Program-made: the position numbers and the translations under genes
Part shown: positions 1 to 8,941 of the stretch, piece by piece
Layout: each line of letters begins with the position of its first letter
How positions within the stretch are numbered: position 1 is the stretch's first letter
The notes under the pieces: model-generated
Told to the model about the DNA's origin: nothing
Database searches by the model: none
What the model saw: the letters and a program-made list of their open reading frames with translations, nothing else
NCBI GenBank assembly: GCA_945910645.1
Contig: CAMDZB010000006.1
Span: 1 to 51,777, forward strand
Length of the DNA stretch: 51,777 bases
Origin: an uncultured Spirochaetaceae bacterium
Lineage (GTDB): Bacteria > Spirochaetota > Spirochaetia > Sphaerochaetales > Sphaerochaetaceae
Direction of reading: 5' to 3'

Positions 1-632
1 TTGATGCTGAGCTTCTTGGTAAGGTTGCCCTTTTTGTATTCCTCTGTGTTCTTTATGATCTTAGAGAGAGGGCGCGTGAGGCTGTTGATCACGTAAAATG
101 AAATCAGAAGCATCAGAAATAGAATTACGGCAAGGGGAATTACAAAGGATGTGATAAAGTCACGCCTCCATTCTTTGATTTCAGAAAGTGGCGATGATAG
201 GCGGAGTATTGTGTCTGAGTTCACAAGTTCGGCGTAGTAGAGAAGTGGCGTTGATGTAGACTGGCTTGTTCTCACGTCAGTTCCATATCCTTTACTGATG
301 GCATCTTTGATCTCCTTACGGTTTTTGTGGTTTTCAAGATCGTGTAGGTTCATATCGCTTTCGAAGATCACATCACCGTCTATGCTGACAACTGTGATGC
401 GTTTAAGCGATGAGTTTGCATACGTTTCCAGTTGACTTATGTTAATTGAGTCAAAATCGACACTGCCCTTGATAAACTCCACCGTCTGTTTGAGCTCTGC
501 AATCTTAGACCTCTCTGCGCTCTTAGAAAACGTATTTATGGATATCGTTGTAACAAGCGCGCCGACAATGAGAGTAAAGCTTACGATGAGGATTGTAAAC
601 TCCGTACGGATGCTTATTTTGCGCTTTCCCAT
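1..632 (-). CDS. sensor histidine kinase, N-terminal part (cut by left edge)
   Basis: Reading the minus strand from an ATG at 632 gives an open frame to the window edge (about 210 residues). It starts MGKRKISIRTEF, then a membrane segment (about residues 12-30), an extracytoplasmic sensor region of about 125 residues, a second membrane segment, and the beginning of a HAMP-like linker (INSLTRPLSKI). The catalytic DHp and ATPase domains lie outside the window. The start overlaps the 3' end of the upstream response-regulator gene by 19 nt, so the two are translationally coupled and form one two-component system of the PhoR/WalK layout. The signal sensed cannot be told from the sequence. Confidence 0.85.
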   Translation of the reverse strand, partial: MGKRKISIRTEFTILIVSFTLIVGALVTTISINTFSKSAERSKIAELKQTVEFIKGSVDFDSINISQLETYANSSLKRITVVSIDGDVIFESDMNLHDLENHKNRKEIKDAISKGYGTDVRTSQSTSTPLLYYAELVNSDTILRLSSPLSEIKEWRRDFITSFVIPLAVILFLMLLISFYVINSLTRPLSKIIKNTEEYKKGNLTKKLSI

Positions 633-1312
633 TTGTATCCAACTCCCCATACTGTTTTAATTGATGATCCGAGGTCGCCAAGCTTCTTTCGTAAGGAGGC
701 GATCTGAACGTCGATTGTCCTTTCAAGAGAGTAGTATGCGCCACCCTTAACCGCATCCATGAGCATCTCGCGTGAGAATGTGCGTCCGACTTCAGAGAGG
801 AGGGTTCCAAGCAGGGTGAACTCCGTTGCTGTAAGTGGGATTTCAGCGCCGTCTTTTGTCGCGGTATGTTTATGTGGGTCGTAGATTAATCCTAGGATGT
901 TAATAACACCGCCCTCCACACCTGCTGTACGTTCCGTTTCTTTTCTAATCAGTGATTTCACCTTTGCAAGCAGTATCTTTGAGCTAAACGGTTTTGTGAT
1001 GTAGTCGTCAGCCTCAAGTTCAAGGCCTGTAAGAACATCGCTCTCATCGCTCTTTGCGGATACCACAATGATAGGAAGGTTCTTGAGCTTTCTTTCAAAG
1101 CGTATGTTTTTTAAAACGTCTATTCCGTTCACCTCAGGAAGCATAATGTCGAGTATCACAAGGGAAGGGGTGTCTTTGTTAAAATAATCGAGCGCTTTTT
1201 GTCCGTCATCCGCAATGCACGTTCTGTATCCGTTGTTTTCAAGGTTGATCTTTATGAGTGTTGCAATGTCGCTGTCGTCCTCAACTATCAAAACTAGTGG
1301 TTTGTTGCTCAT
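614..1312 (-). CDS. OmpR/PhoB-family response regulator
   Basis: A 232-residue regulator with an N-terminal receiver domain and a C-terminal winged-helix DNA-binding domain. The acidic pocket is visible (E11, D12, D13), the phospho-acceptor is D55 in VILDIMLPE, and the KPF lysine follows. The C-terminal part ends with the family pattern RTIDVQIASLRKKLG ... VWGVGYKW. It is the first gene of a pair with the overlapping sensor kinase downstream. There is no Shine-Dalgarno sequence; a -10 box sits 6 nt before the ATG, so the mRNA is probably leaderless. Targets are unknown; the kinase-regulator layout resembles PhoR-PhoB or WalK-WalR, but this is family-level only. Confidence 0.93.
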   Translation of the reverse strand: MSNKPLVLIVEDDSDIATLIKINLENNGYRTCIADDGQKALDYFNKDTPSLVILDIMLPEVNGIDVLKNIRFERKLKNLPIIVVSAKSDESDVLTGLELEADDYITKPFSSKILLAKVKSLIRKETERTAGVEGGVINILGLIYDPHKHTATKDGAEIPLTATEFTLLGTLLSEVGRTFSREMLMDAVKGGAYYSLERTIDVQIASLRKKLGDLGSSIKTVWGVGYKWESAK

Positions 1313-1318
1313 ACTGTA

Positions 1319-1346
1319 AGTATACCTTGTGGGATTATAAATTCAA
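1319..1346 (-). promoter_or_regulatory. sigma-70 promoter of the response-regulator gene (leaderless)
   Basis: On the minus strand TTGAAT (1346-1341), a 16-nt spacer, and TATACT (1324-1319). Only 6 nt separate the -10 box from the ATG at 1312, so transcription should begin at or next to the start codon. Confidence 0.6.
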
Positions 1347-1356
1347 AACAATTTTT

Positions 1357-1385
1357 TTGACAACACCCGAAATTGGGGGTACAAT
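1357..1385 (+). promoter_or_regulatory. strong sigma-70 promoter of ygfK-ssnA
   Basis: TTGACA (1357-1362), 17-nt spacer, TACAAT (1380-1385). The spacer carries a short dyad (ACACCC / GGGGGT) that could be an operator. It gives a leader of about 50 nt with an AAGGAG Shine-Dalgarno before the ygfK ATG at 1444. It lies back-to-back with the minus-strand promoter at 1319-1346. Confidence 0.8.
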
Positions 1386-1443
1386 ATACTAGTACGAATA
1401 TGCGACTAAGCCGGTACATTAATTTTATGTTAAGGAGATAAAA

Positions 1444-4400
1444 ATGAGCGATATTATGCGCCCTATTCCTTTTGAGGAATTATTACAGAGAGTATTTCAA
1501 GAGTACAAGAAAGGTTCAATTTTTGGTATTAAGAAAGAGAATTTTTTCACTTACGACAAAAAACACAAAGCAAAGATTTTTGACAAGACTTGCTCGTCCG
1601 TAGTAGGACCTGCAGCAGGACCACACACTCAGCTTGCACAGAACATTATCGCAAGCTACCTCGTTGGTGGACGATTTATGGAGCTAAAGACAGTCCAGAT
1701 TATGGATCGCCTTGAAATTGCAAAGCCATGTATCGATGCACGAGACGAGGGATACAACGTTGAGTGGTCAACAGAGTACACGCTATTAAAAGCACGCGAC
1801 GAATACTACAAAGCTTGGATTGTACTACATCTAATCGAAGCTCTAATGGACGGCGGTGACTTTGAGGAGCCAACATTCCTATTCAACATGTCTGTAGGCT
1901 ACAACCTCGAGGGCATCAAGAATCCACGCATGCAGGAATTCATCGACAGGATGATAGACGCATCGGAGGACGCATCATTCAAGTCTTACCTCAATAAGCT
2001 AGACCAGTTTATTTCAAACACAGATTATGTAAAGGGAACAGCATGGGCTAAGGCTGCAGATAAGCTTAAGAAAAAGAAGCTATCACAGAAGATTAGTCCA
2101 AATATTGCAACAAGTGCAACAATTTCAACAATGCACGGATGTCCTCCTGCAGAGATTGAACAGATAGCAAAATACATGCTAGAAGAGAAGCACATCTCAA
2201 TCTTCGTCAAGCTCAATCCAACGCTTCTTGGATACGACAGGGTAAGAGAGATTCTCGACAACCTTGGATATAACTACCTCACATTAAAACGTGAGACTTT
2301 CGAGCACGATCTTCAGTATAAGGATGCAATCGTAATGATTGGACGCCTAATGGAGGTTGCAAAGAAAGAGAATCTACGATTCGGCGTAAAACTTACAAAT
2401 ACACTTGCATCTGTGAACAACTACGGCATCCTACCAGGCGAAGAGATGTACATGTCTGGAAGAGCATTGTTCCCAATTGCAACAACTCTTGCATCACGCT
2501 TATCAGCTGAGTTCAACGGTGAACTTCCACTATCATACTCAGGCGGTGCAAACATCTTCACATCAAAGGGATTGTTCGAGGCAGGCATCCGCCCAATAAC
2601 AATCGCAACTGACATGCTCCATCCAGGTGGATACAACAGAATGAAGCAGATTGTGGAGCTCCTTGAGACGTCAAAAGACGAGTATTGGGAAAGAAAAAAC
2701 GGCAGAATCGACGTTAATGCAATCAAAGTGGTTGCAGAAGAAGCCCTTGATAACAAGTTTATCCAAAAGGCATTCCGTGGCACAAAACCTATCAAAGTTG
2801 ACCGAAAACTACCACGCGAAGACTGTTATATCGCACCATGTGATATGGCTTGTCCTGTACATCAGGATATTCCAAAGTACCTTGCAGAGACTGCCAAAGG
2901 CGACTACGAAGCTGCTATGGCAACGCTCTATCAGTACAACGTGCTTCCTAACATCACATGCGAAATCTGTGACCATAAATGTCAATACAACTGTTCACGC
3001 TTAGACTATGAAGGCAAGTCGCTTCAGATCAGATCGATTAAGAAAGTTGCTGTTGATAACGGCTTTAAAGAGTACGAGAAGAAGGTGGCAGCATCATCAA
3101 GCACGCTCACAGGCCCTCGTGTTGCTGTGGTGGGTGCAGGTCCTGCAGGACTTGCAGCGTCGATCTTCCTTGCACAGAAGAACTTCCAGGTTGAGGTGTT
3201 CGAAAGAGAAGCATCAGCTGGTGGTACAGTACGCTATGTAATTCCTGAGTTCAGGATTGCAGAAGAGGTGATTGAGAGAGATGTAAAGCATGCTCGTAAC
3301 CTTGGTGTTAACTTCACATTCGGCGTTCCAATGACGGATGTAACAGTAAGCGCACTCAGGGCTAAGGGATTCGACTATATCTTCTATGCAATCGGTGCTG
3401 AGAAAGAGAATAAGCTTAAGGGTCACGGTGACACATCAAGAACCATGGATGCCCTCACATTCCTCAGAGAATGCAGAAGCCACAACGAAGATCTATACAT
3501 CGGCAAGAACGTTGTAGTAGTTGGCGCTGGTAACTCCGCAATGGACGCAGCAAGAGCTGCAAAGAAGGTTGAAGGCGTTGAGAACGTAACTGTGGTATAC
3601 AGAAGAACAATTCAGGAGATGCCTGCAGACAGACAGGAGTATGAGGAAGCACTTGAGGAAGGAATCAAGTTTGAATTCCTTGCATACCCATCACGCCATA
3701 CAGACGGCAACCTTGACTGTATCAGGATGGCACTTGGCGAAAAGGACGCATCAGGACGTAGAGCACCAGTTCCTACAACTCAGCACTTTGACATCCCATG
3801 TGACTACATCATCGCAGCAATCGGCGAAAGAGTAGACGATGGTGACCTTGAAAAACTCAGCATTCCAATGACTGAGAAGGGATATCCTGATACAAAGAAG
3901 GGCTCATTTGAAACAACAGAGAAGGGAGTATACACAATCGGTGACATGGCTGTTGGCGCATCATCTGTAATTAGATGTGTACAGACTGCACGTGAAGCTG
4001 TAAATACGCTCATCAAGAACGTATATGGCGAGGATGCAGAGCTACTTCCTGAACATCACGCTCCAATCGCAAAAGAAGAGGATCTTGCAAAGAGAAGAGC
4101 TCATGTATGCACATCAATTCCAACACCAGGAACTCCTGACTTTGCACGTGAAGAGGCATCAAGATGTATGGACTGTTCATCGCACTGCGAAAAGTGTGTT
4201 GATGTATGTCCAAACCGTGCTAATGCTGTTATAGACTTCACAGGCGATAGTGATGCAAAGCTATTCGAGCTTCCATATCAGGTGATCCACATCGACGCAT
4301 ACTGTAACGAGTGTGGTAACTGTGCATCGTTCTGCCCATATAAGGATAGCGAACCTTACCACGATAAGTTCACAGTATTCTCACGCGAGGAGGATATCAG

Positions 4401-4590
4401 AAACTCAAATAACGACGGATTCTACCTCACTCACTCATCTCTGATGATTAGAGATAAGGGTATTATGATTGTTGCAGAATACCACAACGGTGAAATCAAG
4501 TCACAGAGTCAGATATCACCACGTGCTGTTGCTTTAATCAACAAGATCGTTAAGGATTACAAATATCTCGTAGGACCTGTAGGAGACTAA
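1444..4590 (+). CDS. ygfK: YgfK-family Fe-S/FAD oxidoreductase (putative selenate reductase subunit)
   Basis: This 1048-residue protein opens with the YgfK signature (MRPIPFEELLQRVF ... GSIFGI). An N-terminal dihydropyrimidine-dehydrogenase-like region of about 450 residues comes first. A GltD-like module follows: cysteines C461, C466, C470 and C506/C509/C513/C517 for Fe-S clusters, GAGPAGLA (564-571) for FAD, and VVGAGNSAMDAAR (from 692) for NAD(P)H. A C-terminal double ferredoxin has C908/C911/C915/C918/C922 and C954/C957/C960/C964. It is expected to move electrons between a pyridine nucleotide and a partner oxidoreductase in the cytoplasm. In E. coli and gut anaerobes ygfK sits with ssnA in a selenium/purine-degradation cluster. 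Here only ssnA follows, 1 nt downstream. The selenate-reductase name is historical. Confidence 0.93.
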   Translation: MSDIMRPIPFEELLQRVFQEYKKGSIFGIKKENFFTYDKKHKAKIFDKTCSSVVGPAAGPHTQLAQNIIASYLVGGRFMELKTVQIMDRLEIAKPCIDARDEGYNVEWSTEYTLLKARDEYYKAWIVLHLIEALMDGGDFEEPTFLFNMSVGYNLEGIKNPRMQEFIDRMIDASEDASFKSYLNKLDQFISNTDYVKGTAWAKAADKLKKKKLSQKISPNIATSATISTMHGCPPAEIEQIAKYMLEEKHISIFVKLNPTLLGYDRVREILDNLGYNYLTLKRETFEHDLQYKDAIVMIGRLMEVAKKENLRFGVKLTNTLASVNNYGILPGEEMYMSGRALFPIATTLASRLSAEFNGELPLSYSGGANIFTSKGLFEAGIRPITIATDMLHPGGYNRMKQIVELLETSKDEYWERKNGRIDVNAIKVVAEEALDNKFIQKAFRGTKPIKVDRKLPREDCYIAPCDMACPVHQDIPKYLAETAKGDYEAAMATLYQYNVLPNITCEICDHKCQYNCSRLDYEGKSLQIRSIKKVAVDNGFKEYEKKVAASSSTLTGPRVAVVGAGPAGLAASIFLAQKNFQVEVFEREASAGGTVRYVIPEFRIAEEVIERDVKHARNLGVNFTFGVPMTDVTVSALRAKGFDYIFYAIGAEKENKLKGHGDTSRTMDALTFLRECRSHNEDLYIGKNVVVVGAGNSAMDAARAAKKVEGVENVTVVYRRTIQEMPADRQEYEEALEEGIKFEFLAYPSRHTDGNLDCIRMALGEKDASGRRAPVPTTQHFDIPCDYIIAAIGERVDDGDLEKLSIPMTEKGYPDTKKGSFETTEKGVYTIGDMAVGASSVIRCVQTAREAVNTLIKNVYGEDAELLPEHHAPIAKEEDLAKRRAHVCTSIPTPGTPDFAREEASRCMDCSSHCEKCVDVCPNRANAVIDFTGDSDAKLFELPYQVIHIDAYCNECGNCASFCPYKDSEPYHDKFTVFSREEDIRNSNNDGFYLTHSSLMIRDKGIMIVAEYHNGEIKSQSQISPRAVALINKIVKDYKYLVGPVGD

Positions 4591-4591
4591 T

Positions 4592-5935
4592 ATGAGCACA
4601 ATAGCAATTAAGAATACCCGTGTACTTCAGACAAAGGGCGATGTAGACGTACTTGAAGGAGTAGACGTAGTAATTAAGGATGATAAGATTGTTGCAGTCG
4701 GAAAGGATGCAGCTAAGGATGTAAAGGCAGACAAGGTGATTAACGGCAAGGGTAAAACCGTTATGCCAGGCTTTGTATGCGGACACCATCACTACTACAG
4801 CGGCCTTTCCAGAGGTATGCAGATAACAGCAGGTCCTCAAACTGACTTCATCCAGGTGCTAAAAGAATGGTGGTGGCGCCTTGATAGAGGCCTTCAGGAG
4901 GAGAGCACGTACTACTCATCAATGATCTGCTCAATAGAGGCAATCAAGGCAGGTACTACTGCGGTTATCGACCATCACGCATCGCCTAACTACATCAATG
5001 GCAGCCTTTCTACAATCGCAAAGGGTCTTAAAGAGACAGGCCTTAGAGGGCTCACATGCTATGAGGTTACAGACCGTAACGGTGGCATGAAAGAGGTTGA
5101 AGAAGGCGTTGAGGAGAACATCCGCTTTGCAAAGGAATGTGATGATGAAAAGAAAAAGCTCGGCAACGATGCGCTTGTAGAGGCAATGATCGGTGGACAC
5201 GCTCCATTCACGATTCCTGATGAAGGGTTAAAGCTTATGTCTAAGGCATGTAAGCAGACCAAGCGCGGTATGCATCTTCACATCGCTGAGGATAAGTACG
5301 ACGTGGTCTACTCGCATCACCATTACAACAAAGACATCGTAAAGAGACTCGAGGATTTCGACCTTCTACACGAGAATACGCTTCTTGTGCATGGACTTCA
5401 CTTGAACAAGGATGAGGCACGCATAATCAATGAACATAAGTGTTTCTTTGCCCACAACCCAAGAAGTAACATGAACAACCACGTGGGTTACTGCGGCGTA
5501 TTACAGGATGTAGACAAGCTCATCATCGGCACAGACGGCTGTGGTGGCAACATGTTTGAAGAGATTAAAATCGGCTTCTTTAAACATAAGGATGACGGCG
5601 GTCCATGGTGGCCATCGAACTACCTTGAGGCACTCACACGTGCAAACGACCTACTCGAGATGTACTACGGACGCAAGTTCGGCAGAGTTGAGAAGGGTTA
5701 CGTTGCAGACCTCGTGATACTCGATTATCAGAACCCAACTCCACTTATCAAGGAGAATCTTGCAACTCACATTCTATGGGGTATGAGCTCAAACGTTGTG
5801 GAAAGCGTAATTGTAAACGGCGTTATTAGAATGGAAAATCACGAGATTGTTGGCATCGACACAGAAAAGGTATTCAAAGAGGCCTCAAAGTGTGCCGCAA
5901 AACTCTGGAAAGTAGTAGACAAGATTAAGGCATAA
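4592..5935 (+). CDS. ssnA: SsnA-family amidohydrolase
   Basis: A 447-residue metal-dependent hydrolase of the amidohydrolase/ATZ-TRZ superfamily. The HxH metal site is H65-x-H67 in GHHHYYSGLSRG. Further metal ligands are expected in LHIAED and VHGLH, and the catalytic Asp in GTDGCGG. The order and wording of motifs (WWRLDR, DHHASP, NNHVGY, GGPWWPSN) match E. coli SsnA closely. It starts one base after the ygfK stop and shares its promoter. SsnA-type enzymes probably deaminate or hydrolyse a heterocyclic purine-derived compound; the exact substrate is not settled. Confidence 0.94.
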   Translation: MSTIAIKNTRVLQTKGDVDVLEGVDVVIKDDKIVAVGKDAAKDVKADKVINGKGKTVMPGFVCGHHHYYSGLSRGMQITAGPQTDFIQVLKEWWWRLDRGLQEESTYYSSMICSIEAIKAGTTAVIDHHASPNYINGSLSTIAKGLKETGLRGLTCYEVTDRNGGMKEVEEGVEENIRFAKECDDEKKKLGNDALVEAMIGGHAPFTIPDEGLKLMSKACKQTKRGMHLHIAEDKYDVVYSHHHYNKDIVKRLEDFDLLHENTLLVHGLHLNKDEARIINEHKCFFAHNPRSNMNNHVGYCGVLQDVDKLIIGTDGCGGNMFEEIKIGFFKHKDDGGPWWPSNYLEALTRANDLLEMYYGRKFGRVEKGYVADLVILDYQNPTPLIKENLATHILWGMSSNVVESVIVNGVIRMENHEIVGIDTEKVFKEASKCAAKLWKVVDKIKA

Positions 5936-5940
5936 AAAAT

Positions 5941-5981
5941 TGCACAACACTTCAAGGCAAGTGTGCAGTATTTGCACACTT
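5941..5981. promoter_or_regulatory. cluster of three TGCACA-type half sites (possible enhancer site)
   Basis: TGCACAACACTT (5941-5952), AAGTGTGCA (5959-5967, inverted) and TGCACACTT (5973-5981) are three copies of one half site. Two of them form the ssnA terminator stem. They sit about 90-130 nt upstream of the predicted sigma-54 start, the usual distance for activator binding, so a double role is possible but unproven. Confidence 0.3.
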
Positions 5982-5988
5982 GCTTTTT
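5957..5988 (+). terminator. rho-independent terminator after ssnA
   Basis: Perfect 11-bp stem GCAAGTGTGCA (5957-5967) / TGCACACTTGC (5973-5983), 5-nt loop, then TTTTT. Confidence 0.92.
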
Positions 5989-6043
5989 AATATAAAATCG
6001 ATTAAATCCTTGAATTTCAACAATTTACGTTAATTTTCTAGAA

Positions 6044-6061
6044 TTGGCACGCTTTTTGCAT
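6044..6061 (+). promoter_or_regulatory. sigma-54 (-24/-12) promoter of the sigma-factor gene
   Basis: The sequence TTGGCACGCTTTTTGCAT matches the sigma-54 consensus TGGCACG-N4-TTGCW at every fixed position. The invariant GG (6046-6047) and GC (6058-6059) are exactly 12 nt apart. Initiation is predicted near 6071, just before an AGGAG Shine-Dalgarno (about 6075-6079) and the ATG at 6088. A TATAAT at 6061-6066 overlaps it but has no -35 partner. Confidence 0.88.
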
Positions 6062-6087
6062 ATAATAAAGTGCAAGGAGAAAAAGCC

Positions 6088-6939
6088 ATGACAAGCACAA
6101 CAGCATTAAACGACGAAACAATCGTTAGCATGTATTTTAATGACATTGCCAATTATCCATTACTATCAGAGAGCGAAGAAGAGAATCTAGCTCTAAGAGT
6201 TGCAATGGGTGATGAAAGAGCAAGAGAATTGCTTATCAAAAGCAACCTGCGCTTTGTTGTGAAAGTTGCAAAGGAATACCAGGGGTTAGGCTTATCCCTT
6301 CCAGAACTTATCAGCGAAGGCAATATTGGACTTACAGTTGCAGCAGACAAGTACGATGCAAAACGTGGCACACGCTTTGTAAGTTACGCAATTTGGTGGA
6401 TCAGACAGTCTATCCTCAAGGCGCTTGGCGAGAAGAGCAGAGCAGTTCGCCTTCCACAGAATAGAGTGCTTGATTACACAAGAATCAAGAACGAATCAAA
6501 TCGCTTTGAAGAGGAATACGGCAGAACTCCAACTGATAAGGAGCTCTCAAAACGAGTTAACCTTACAACAGAGGTGATCAGAAACATTCGTTTTGCAACC
6601 CTTCCGCAGATATCCCTAGACACTCCACTTCAGGGATGTGATGGTGAGAATACAAAAACAAACATGAAGGATACCATTCCTTCAGATGATAGCAACTTTG
6701 TTGTAGACATGGAGGAACAGGAGTCTAGAGACGAGGTGCTTGATGTAGTCAACGCTCTTTCTAAAAAGGAGTCAGATGTGATTAAGATGCGCTTTGGACT
6801 CGATGGATACAGCGAGATGTCACTTGCCGACATTGGCGAGGTGATGTCACTAACAAAAGAGAGAATCAGACAGATTGAAAAGGAGGGACTTGCACATCTA
6901 AGGTCAATGGTTAAAGACAGAGACCTTCATATGAACTAA
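6088..6939 (+). CDS. group-2 sigma-70-family RNA polymerase sigma factor (RpoS-like)
   Basis: The 283-residue protein has sigma regions 1.2-2 (MYFNDIANYPLLSESEE; NLRFVVKVAKEY; GNIGLTVAADKYD), the core-binding and -10 recognition stretch RFVSYAIWWIRQSI, region 3, and a region 4 helix-turn-helix ending SLTKERIRQIEKEGL. It is too short for a primary RpoD and lacks region 1.1. The frame can be extended to a GTG at 6070, but the Shine-Dalgarno at about 6075-6079 and the predicted start near 6071 favour ATG 6088. It is placed as an alternative (stress or stationary-phase) sigma factor. Control by the sigma-54 promoter just upstream would make it the second step of a sigma cascade. Confidence 0.9.
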   Translation: MTSTTALNDETIVSMYFNDIANYPLLSESEEENLALRVAMGDERARELLIKSNLRFVVKVAKEYQGLGLSLPELISEGNIGLTVAADKYDAKRGTRFVSYAIWWIRQSILKALGEKSRAVRLPQNRVLDYTRIKNESNRFEEEYGRTPTDKELSKRVNLTTEVIRNIRFATLPQISLDTPLQGCDGENTKTNMKDTIPSDDSNFVVDMEEQESRDEVLDVVNALSKKESDVIKMRFGLDGYSEMSLADIGEVMSLTKERIRQIEKEGLAHLRSMVKDRDLHMN

Positions 6940-6978
6940 AATTTTTTCATTTTAAATCCGTATATTAAGTATTATTTT

Positions 6979-7015
6979 AGGTGGATATGATTATTGCCTA
7001 TCCGCCTTTTTTTTT
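6979..7015 (+). terminator. terminator after the sigma-factor gene
   Basis: Stem AGGTGGATA (6979-6987) / TATCCGCCT (6999-7007), 9 bp with one T-G wobble, followed by nine T residues. Confidence 0.9.
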
Positions 7016-7052
7016 ATATATTTTAGATATAAAACTATAGGAGACTTAAAAG

Positions 7053-8870
7053 ATGAAACTAACAGATGTTAAAAACGAGGCTCTTGTCAAATGGGTAGAG
7101 AAAATTGCAAAACAAACTACTCCAGATGACATTTATGTTTGCGACGGATCAAAACAGGAATACGATACATTGATGCAGCAAGCTGTAGACTCAGGTCTTG
7201 CAATCAAACTAAACGAAAGCAAAAAGCCAAACTGCTTTTTATTCCACTCAGATCCATCAGATGTTGCTCGTGTTGAAAAGAGAACATTTATTGCATCAAA
7301 AACTGAGGAAGACGCAGGTCCAACTAACAACTGGATCGATCCAAAAGAGTTGAGAAAGACACTTGATGATCTTGCTAAGGGCTGTATGAAAGGCAGAACA
7401 ATGTATGTGATTCCATTCTCAATGGGTCCTGTTGGTTCACCACTTTCAAAGATCGGCGTTGAGATCACAGATAGCCCATACGTAGTATGTAACATGCACA
7501 TCATGACACGTGTTGGTACAAAGATTCTCGACCTAATCGGCAAGGATGGTTCATTCGTTCCATGCTTCCACTCAGTTGGTAAGCCACTCCAGAACGGTGA
7601 AAGCGATAACGGCGTATGGCCATGCGCACCAATGGAAGACAAGTACATTGCACACTTCCCAGAGACAAGAGAGATCTGGTCTTATGGTTCAGGTTACGGT
7701 GGAAACGCTCTTCTTGGTAAGAAATGTCTTGCTCTTAGAATAGCATCAGTACTTGCACGTGACGAAGGTTGGCTTGCAGAGCACATGCTTATCCTAAAGA
7801 TAACAAGCCCAGAAGGCGAAGTAAAGTACATCACAGCTGCATTCCCATCAGCATGTGGTAAGACGAACCTCGCTATGCTTATTCCAACAATCAAGGGCTG
7901 GAAGGTTGAGACAGTTGGTGATGATATTGCATGGATGCGCTTCGGTAAGGATGGCCGCCTCTACGCAATCAACCCAGAAGCAGGCTTCTTCGGCGTTGCT
8001 CCTGGAACAAGCTCAATCAGCAACAGGAACGCTCTAATTGCTGCAAGCAAGAACACAATCTTTACAAACGTAGCACTTACAGAAGATAAGGACATTTGGT
8101 GGGAAGGCATCGGATACGACGCACCTGGTAAGCTCATCGACTGGAAGGGTAACGAGTGGGTACAGGACAAGAATGATAAGAGTCAGGCTCCTGCTGCTCA
8201 TCCAAATTCACGCTTTACAGCTCCAGCATCACAGTGCCCATCAATCGCACCAGAGTGGGAAGATCCAAACGGAGTTCCAGTATCAGCAATCCTATTTGGT
8301 GGAAGACGTCCATCAACAATCCCACTTGTACACATGGCAAGAGATTGGAACCACGGTGTATTCCTTGGATCAATCGTTGGTTCAGAGGTTACAGCTGCAG
8401 CTCTCGACGTTAAGGCAGGTACAATCCGCCGCGACCCATTTGCTATGCTTCCATTCTGTGGTTACAACATGGGTGAATACTTCAAGCACTGGATCGAAAT
8501 CGGTAAGCACGAGGGTGCTAAACTTCCAAAGATCTTCTACGTCAACTGGTTCAGAAAGACAAAAGACGGCAAGTGGTTATGGCCAGGTTACGGTGATAAC
8601 AGCCGCGTTCTTAAATGGGTATTTGAATGCTGTGATGGCAAGGCAAAGACTGTTGATACACCAATTGGTATCATGCCAGCTCTTGATGCTATTGAACGCC
8701 CAGAGGGAGTATCAGAAGAAGATATGAAGGAACTTCTTGCGGTGGATAAAGAAGGTTGGCTCAGAGAGGTTAAGGATATCCGTGAGAACCACTATCCAAA
8801 GTTTGGTTCACACCTTCCAAAAGAGCTCAGCGCTTGCCTTGATGAACTCGAGAAGAACCTATCTAAATAA
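7053..8870 (+). CDS. pckA: phosphoenolpyruvate carboxykinase (GTP)
   Basis: The 605-residue length and motifs are those of GTP-dependent PEPCK: the kinase-1a P-loop [11 protein letters not shown] with reactive C268 and K270, the downstream [10 protein letters not shown] metal site, and [19 protein letters not shown] near the C-terminus. The enzyme interconverts oxaloacetate and PEP with GTP/GDP; in fermenting spirochetes it can also run towards oxaloacetate for succinate formation. A TAGGAG Shine-Dalgarno precedes the ATG. The gene lies between two clear terminators and is therefore transcribed alone. Strongly biased codon use (CCA, ACA, GGT, AAG) suggests high expression. Confidence 0.97.
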   Translation: MKLTDVKNEALVKWVEKIAKQTTPDDIYVCDGSKQEYDTLMQQAVDSGLAIKLNESKKPNCFLFHSDPSDVARVEKRTFIASKTEEDAGPTNNWIDPKELRKTLDDLAKGCMKGRTMYVIPFSMGPVGSPLSKIGVEITDSPYVVCNMHIMTRVGTKILDLIGKDGSFVPCFHSVGKPLQNGESDNGVWPCAPMEDKYIAHFPETREIWSYGSGYGGNALLGKKCLALRIASVLARDEGWLAEHMLILKITSPEGEVKYITAAFPSACGKTNLAMLIPTIKGWKVETVGDDIAWMRFGKDGRLYAINPEAGFFGVAPGTSSISNRNALIAASKNTIFTNVALTEDKDIWWEGIGYDAPGKLIDWKGNEWVQDKNDKSQAPAAHPNSRFTAPASQCPSIAPEWEDPNGVPVSAILFGGRRPSTIPLVHMARDWNHGVFLGSIVGSEVTAAALDVKAGTIRRDPFAMLPFCGYNMGEYFKHWIEIGKHEGAKLPKIFYVNWFRKTKDGKWLWPGYGDNSRVLKWVFECCDGKAKTVDTPIGIMPALDAIERPEGVSEEDMKELLAVDKEGWLREVKDIRENHYPKFGSHLPKELSACLDELEKNLSK

Positions 8871-8904
8871 TTGTTGTTACTAAGACAATAATTGATTTAA
8901 CTTG

Positions 8905-8934
8905 AGGGGATTTCTTAGGAAGTCCCCTTTATTT
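8905..8934 (+). terminator. terminator after pckA
   Basis: Stem AGGGGATTTC (8905-8914) / GAAGTCCCCT (8919-8928) with one wobble, TTAG tetraloop and a T-rich tail. It ends only about 8 nt before the next start codon. Confidence 0.85.
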
Positions 8935-8941
8935 ATAGTGG

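Noticed and set aside
6061-6066. TATAAT as a sigma-70 -10 box for the sigma-factor gene
   Set aside because: No -35 partner at 16-18 nt, and initiation would fall inside the Shine-Dalgarno sequence; the overlapping sigma-54 element is perfect.
7133-7648. 171-residue open frame on the minus strand within pckA
   Set aside because: It is antisense to a well-conserved enzyme, has no ribosome site and no recognisable motif; it follows from codon bias of pckA.
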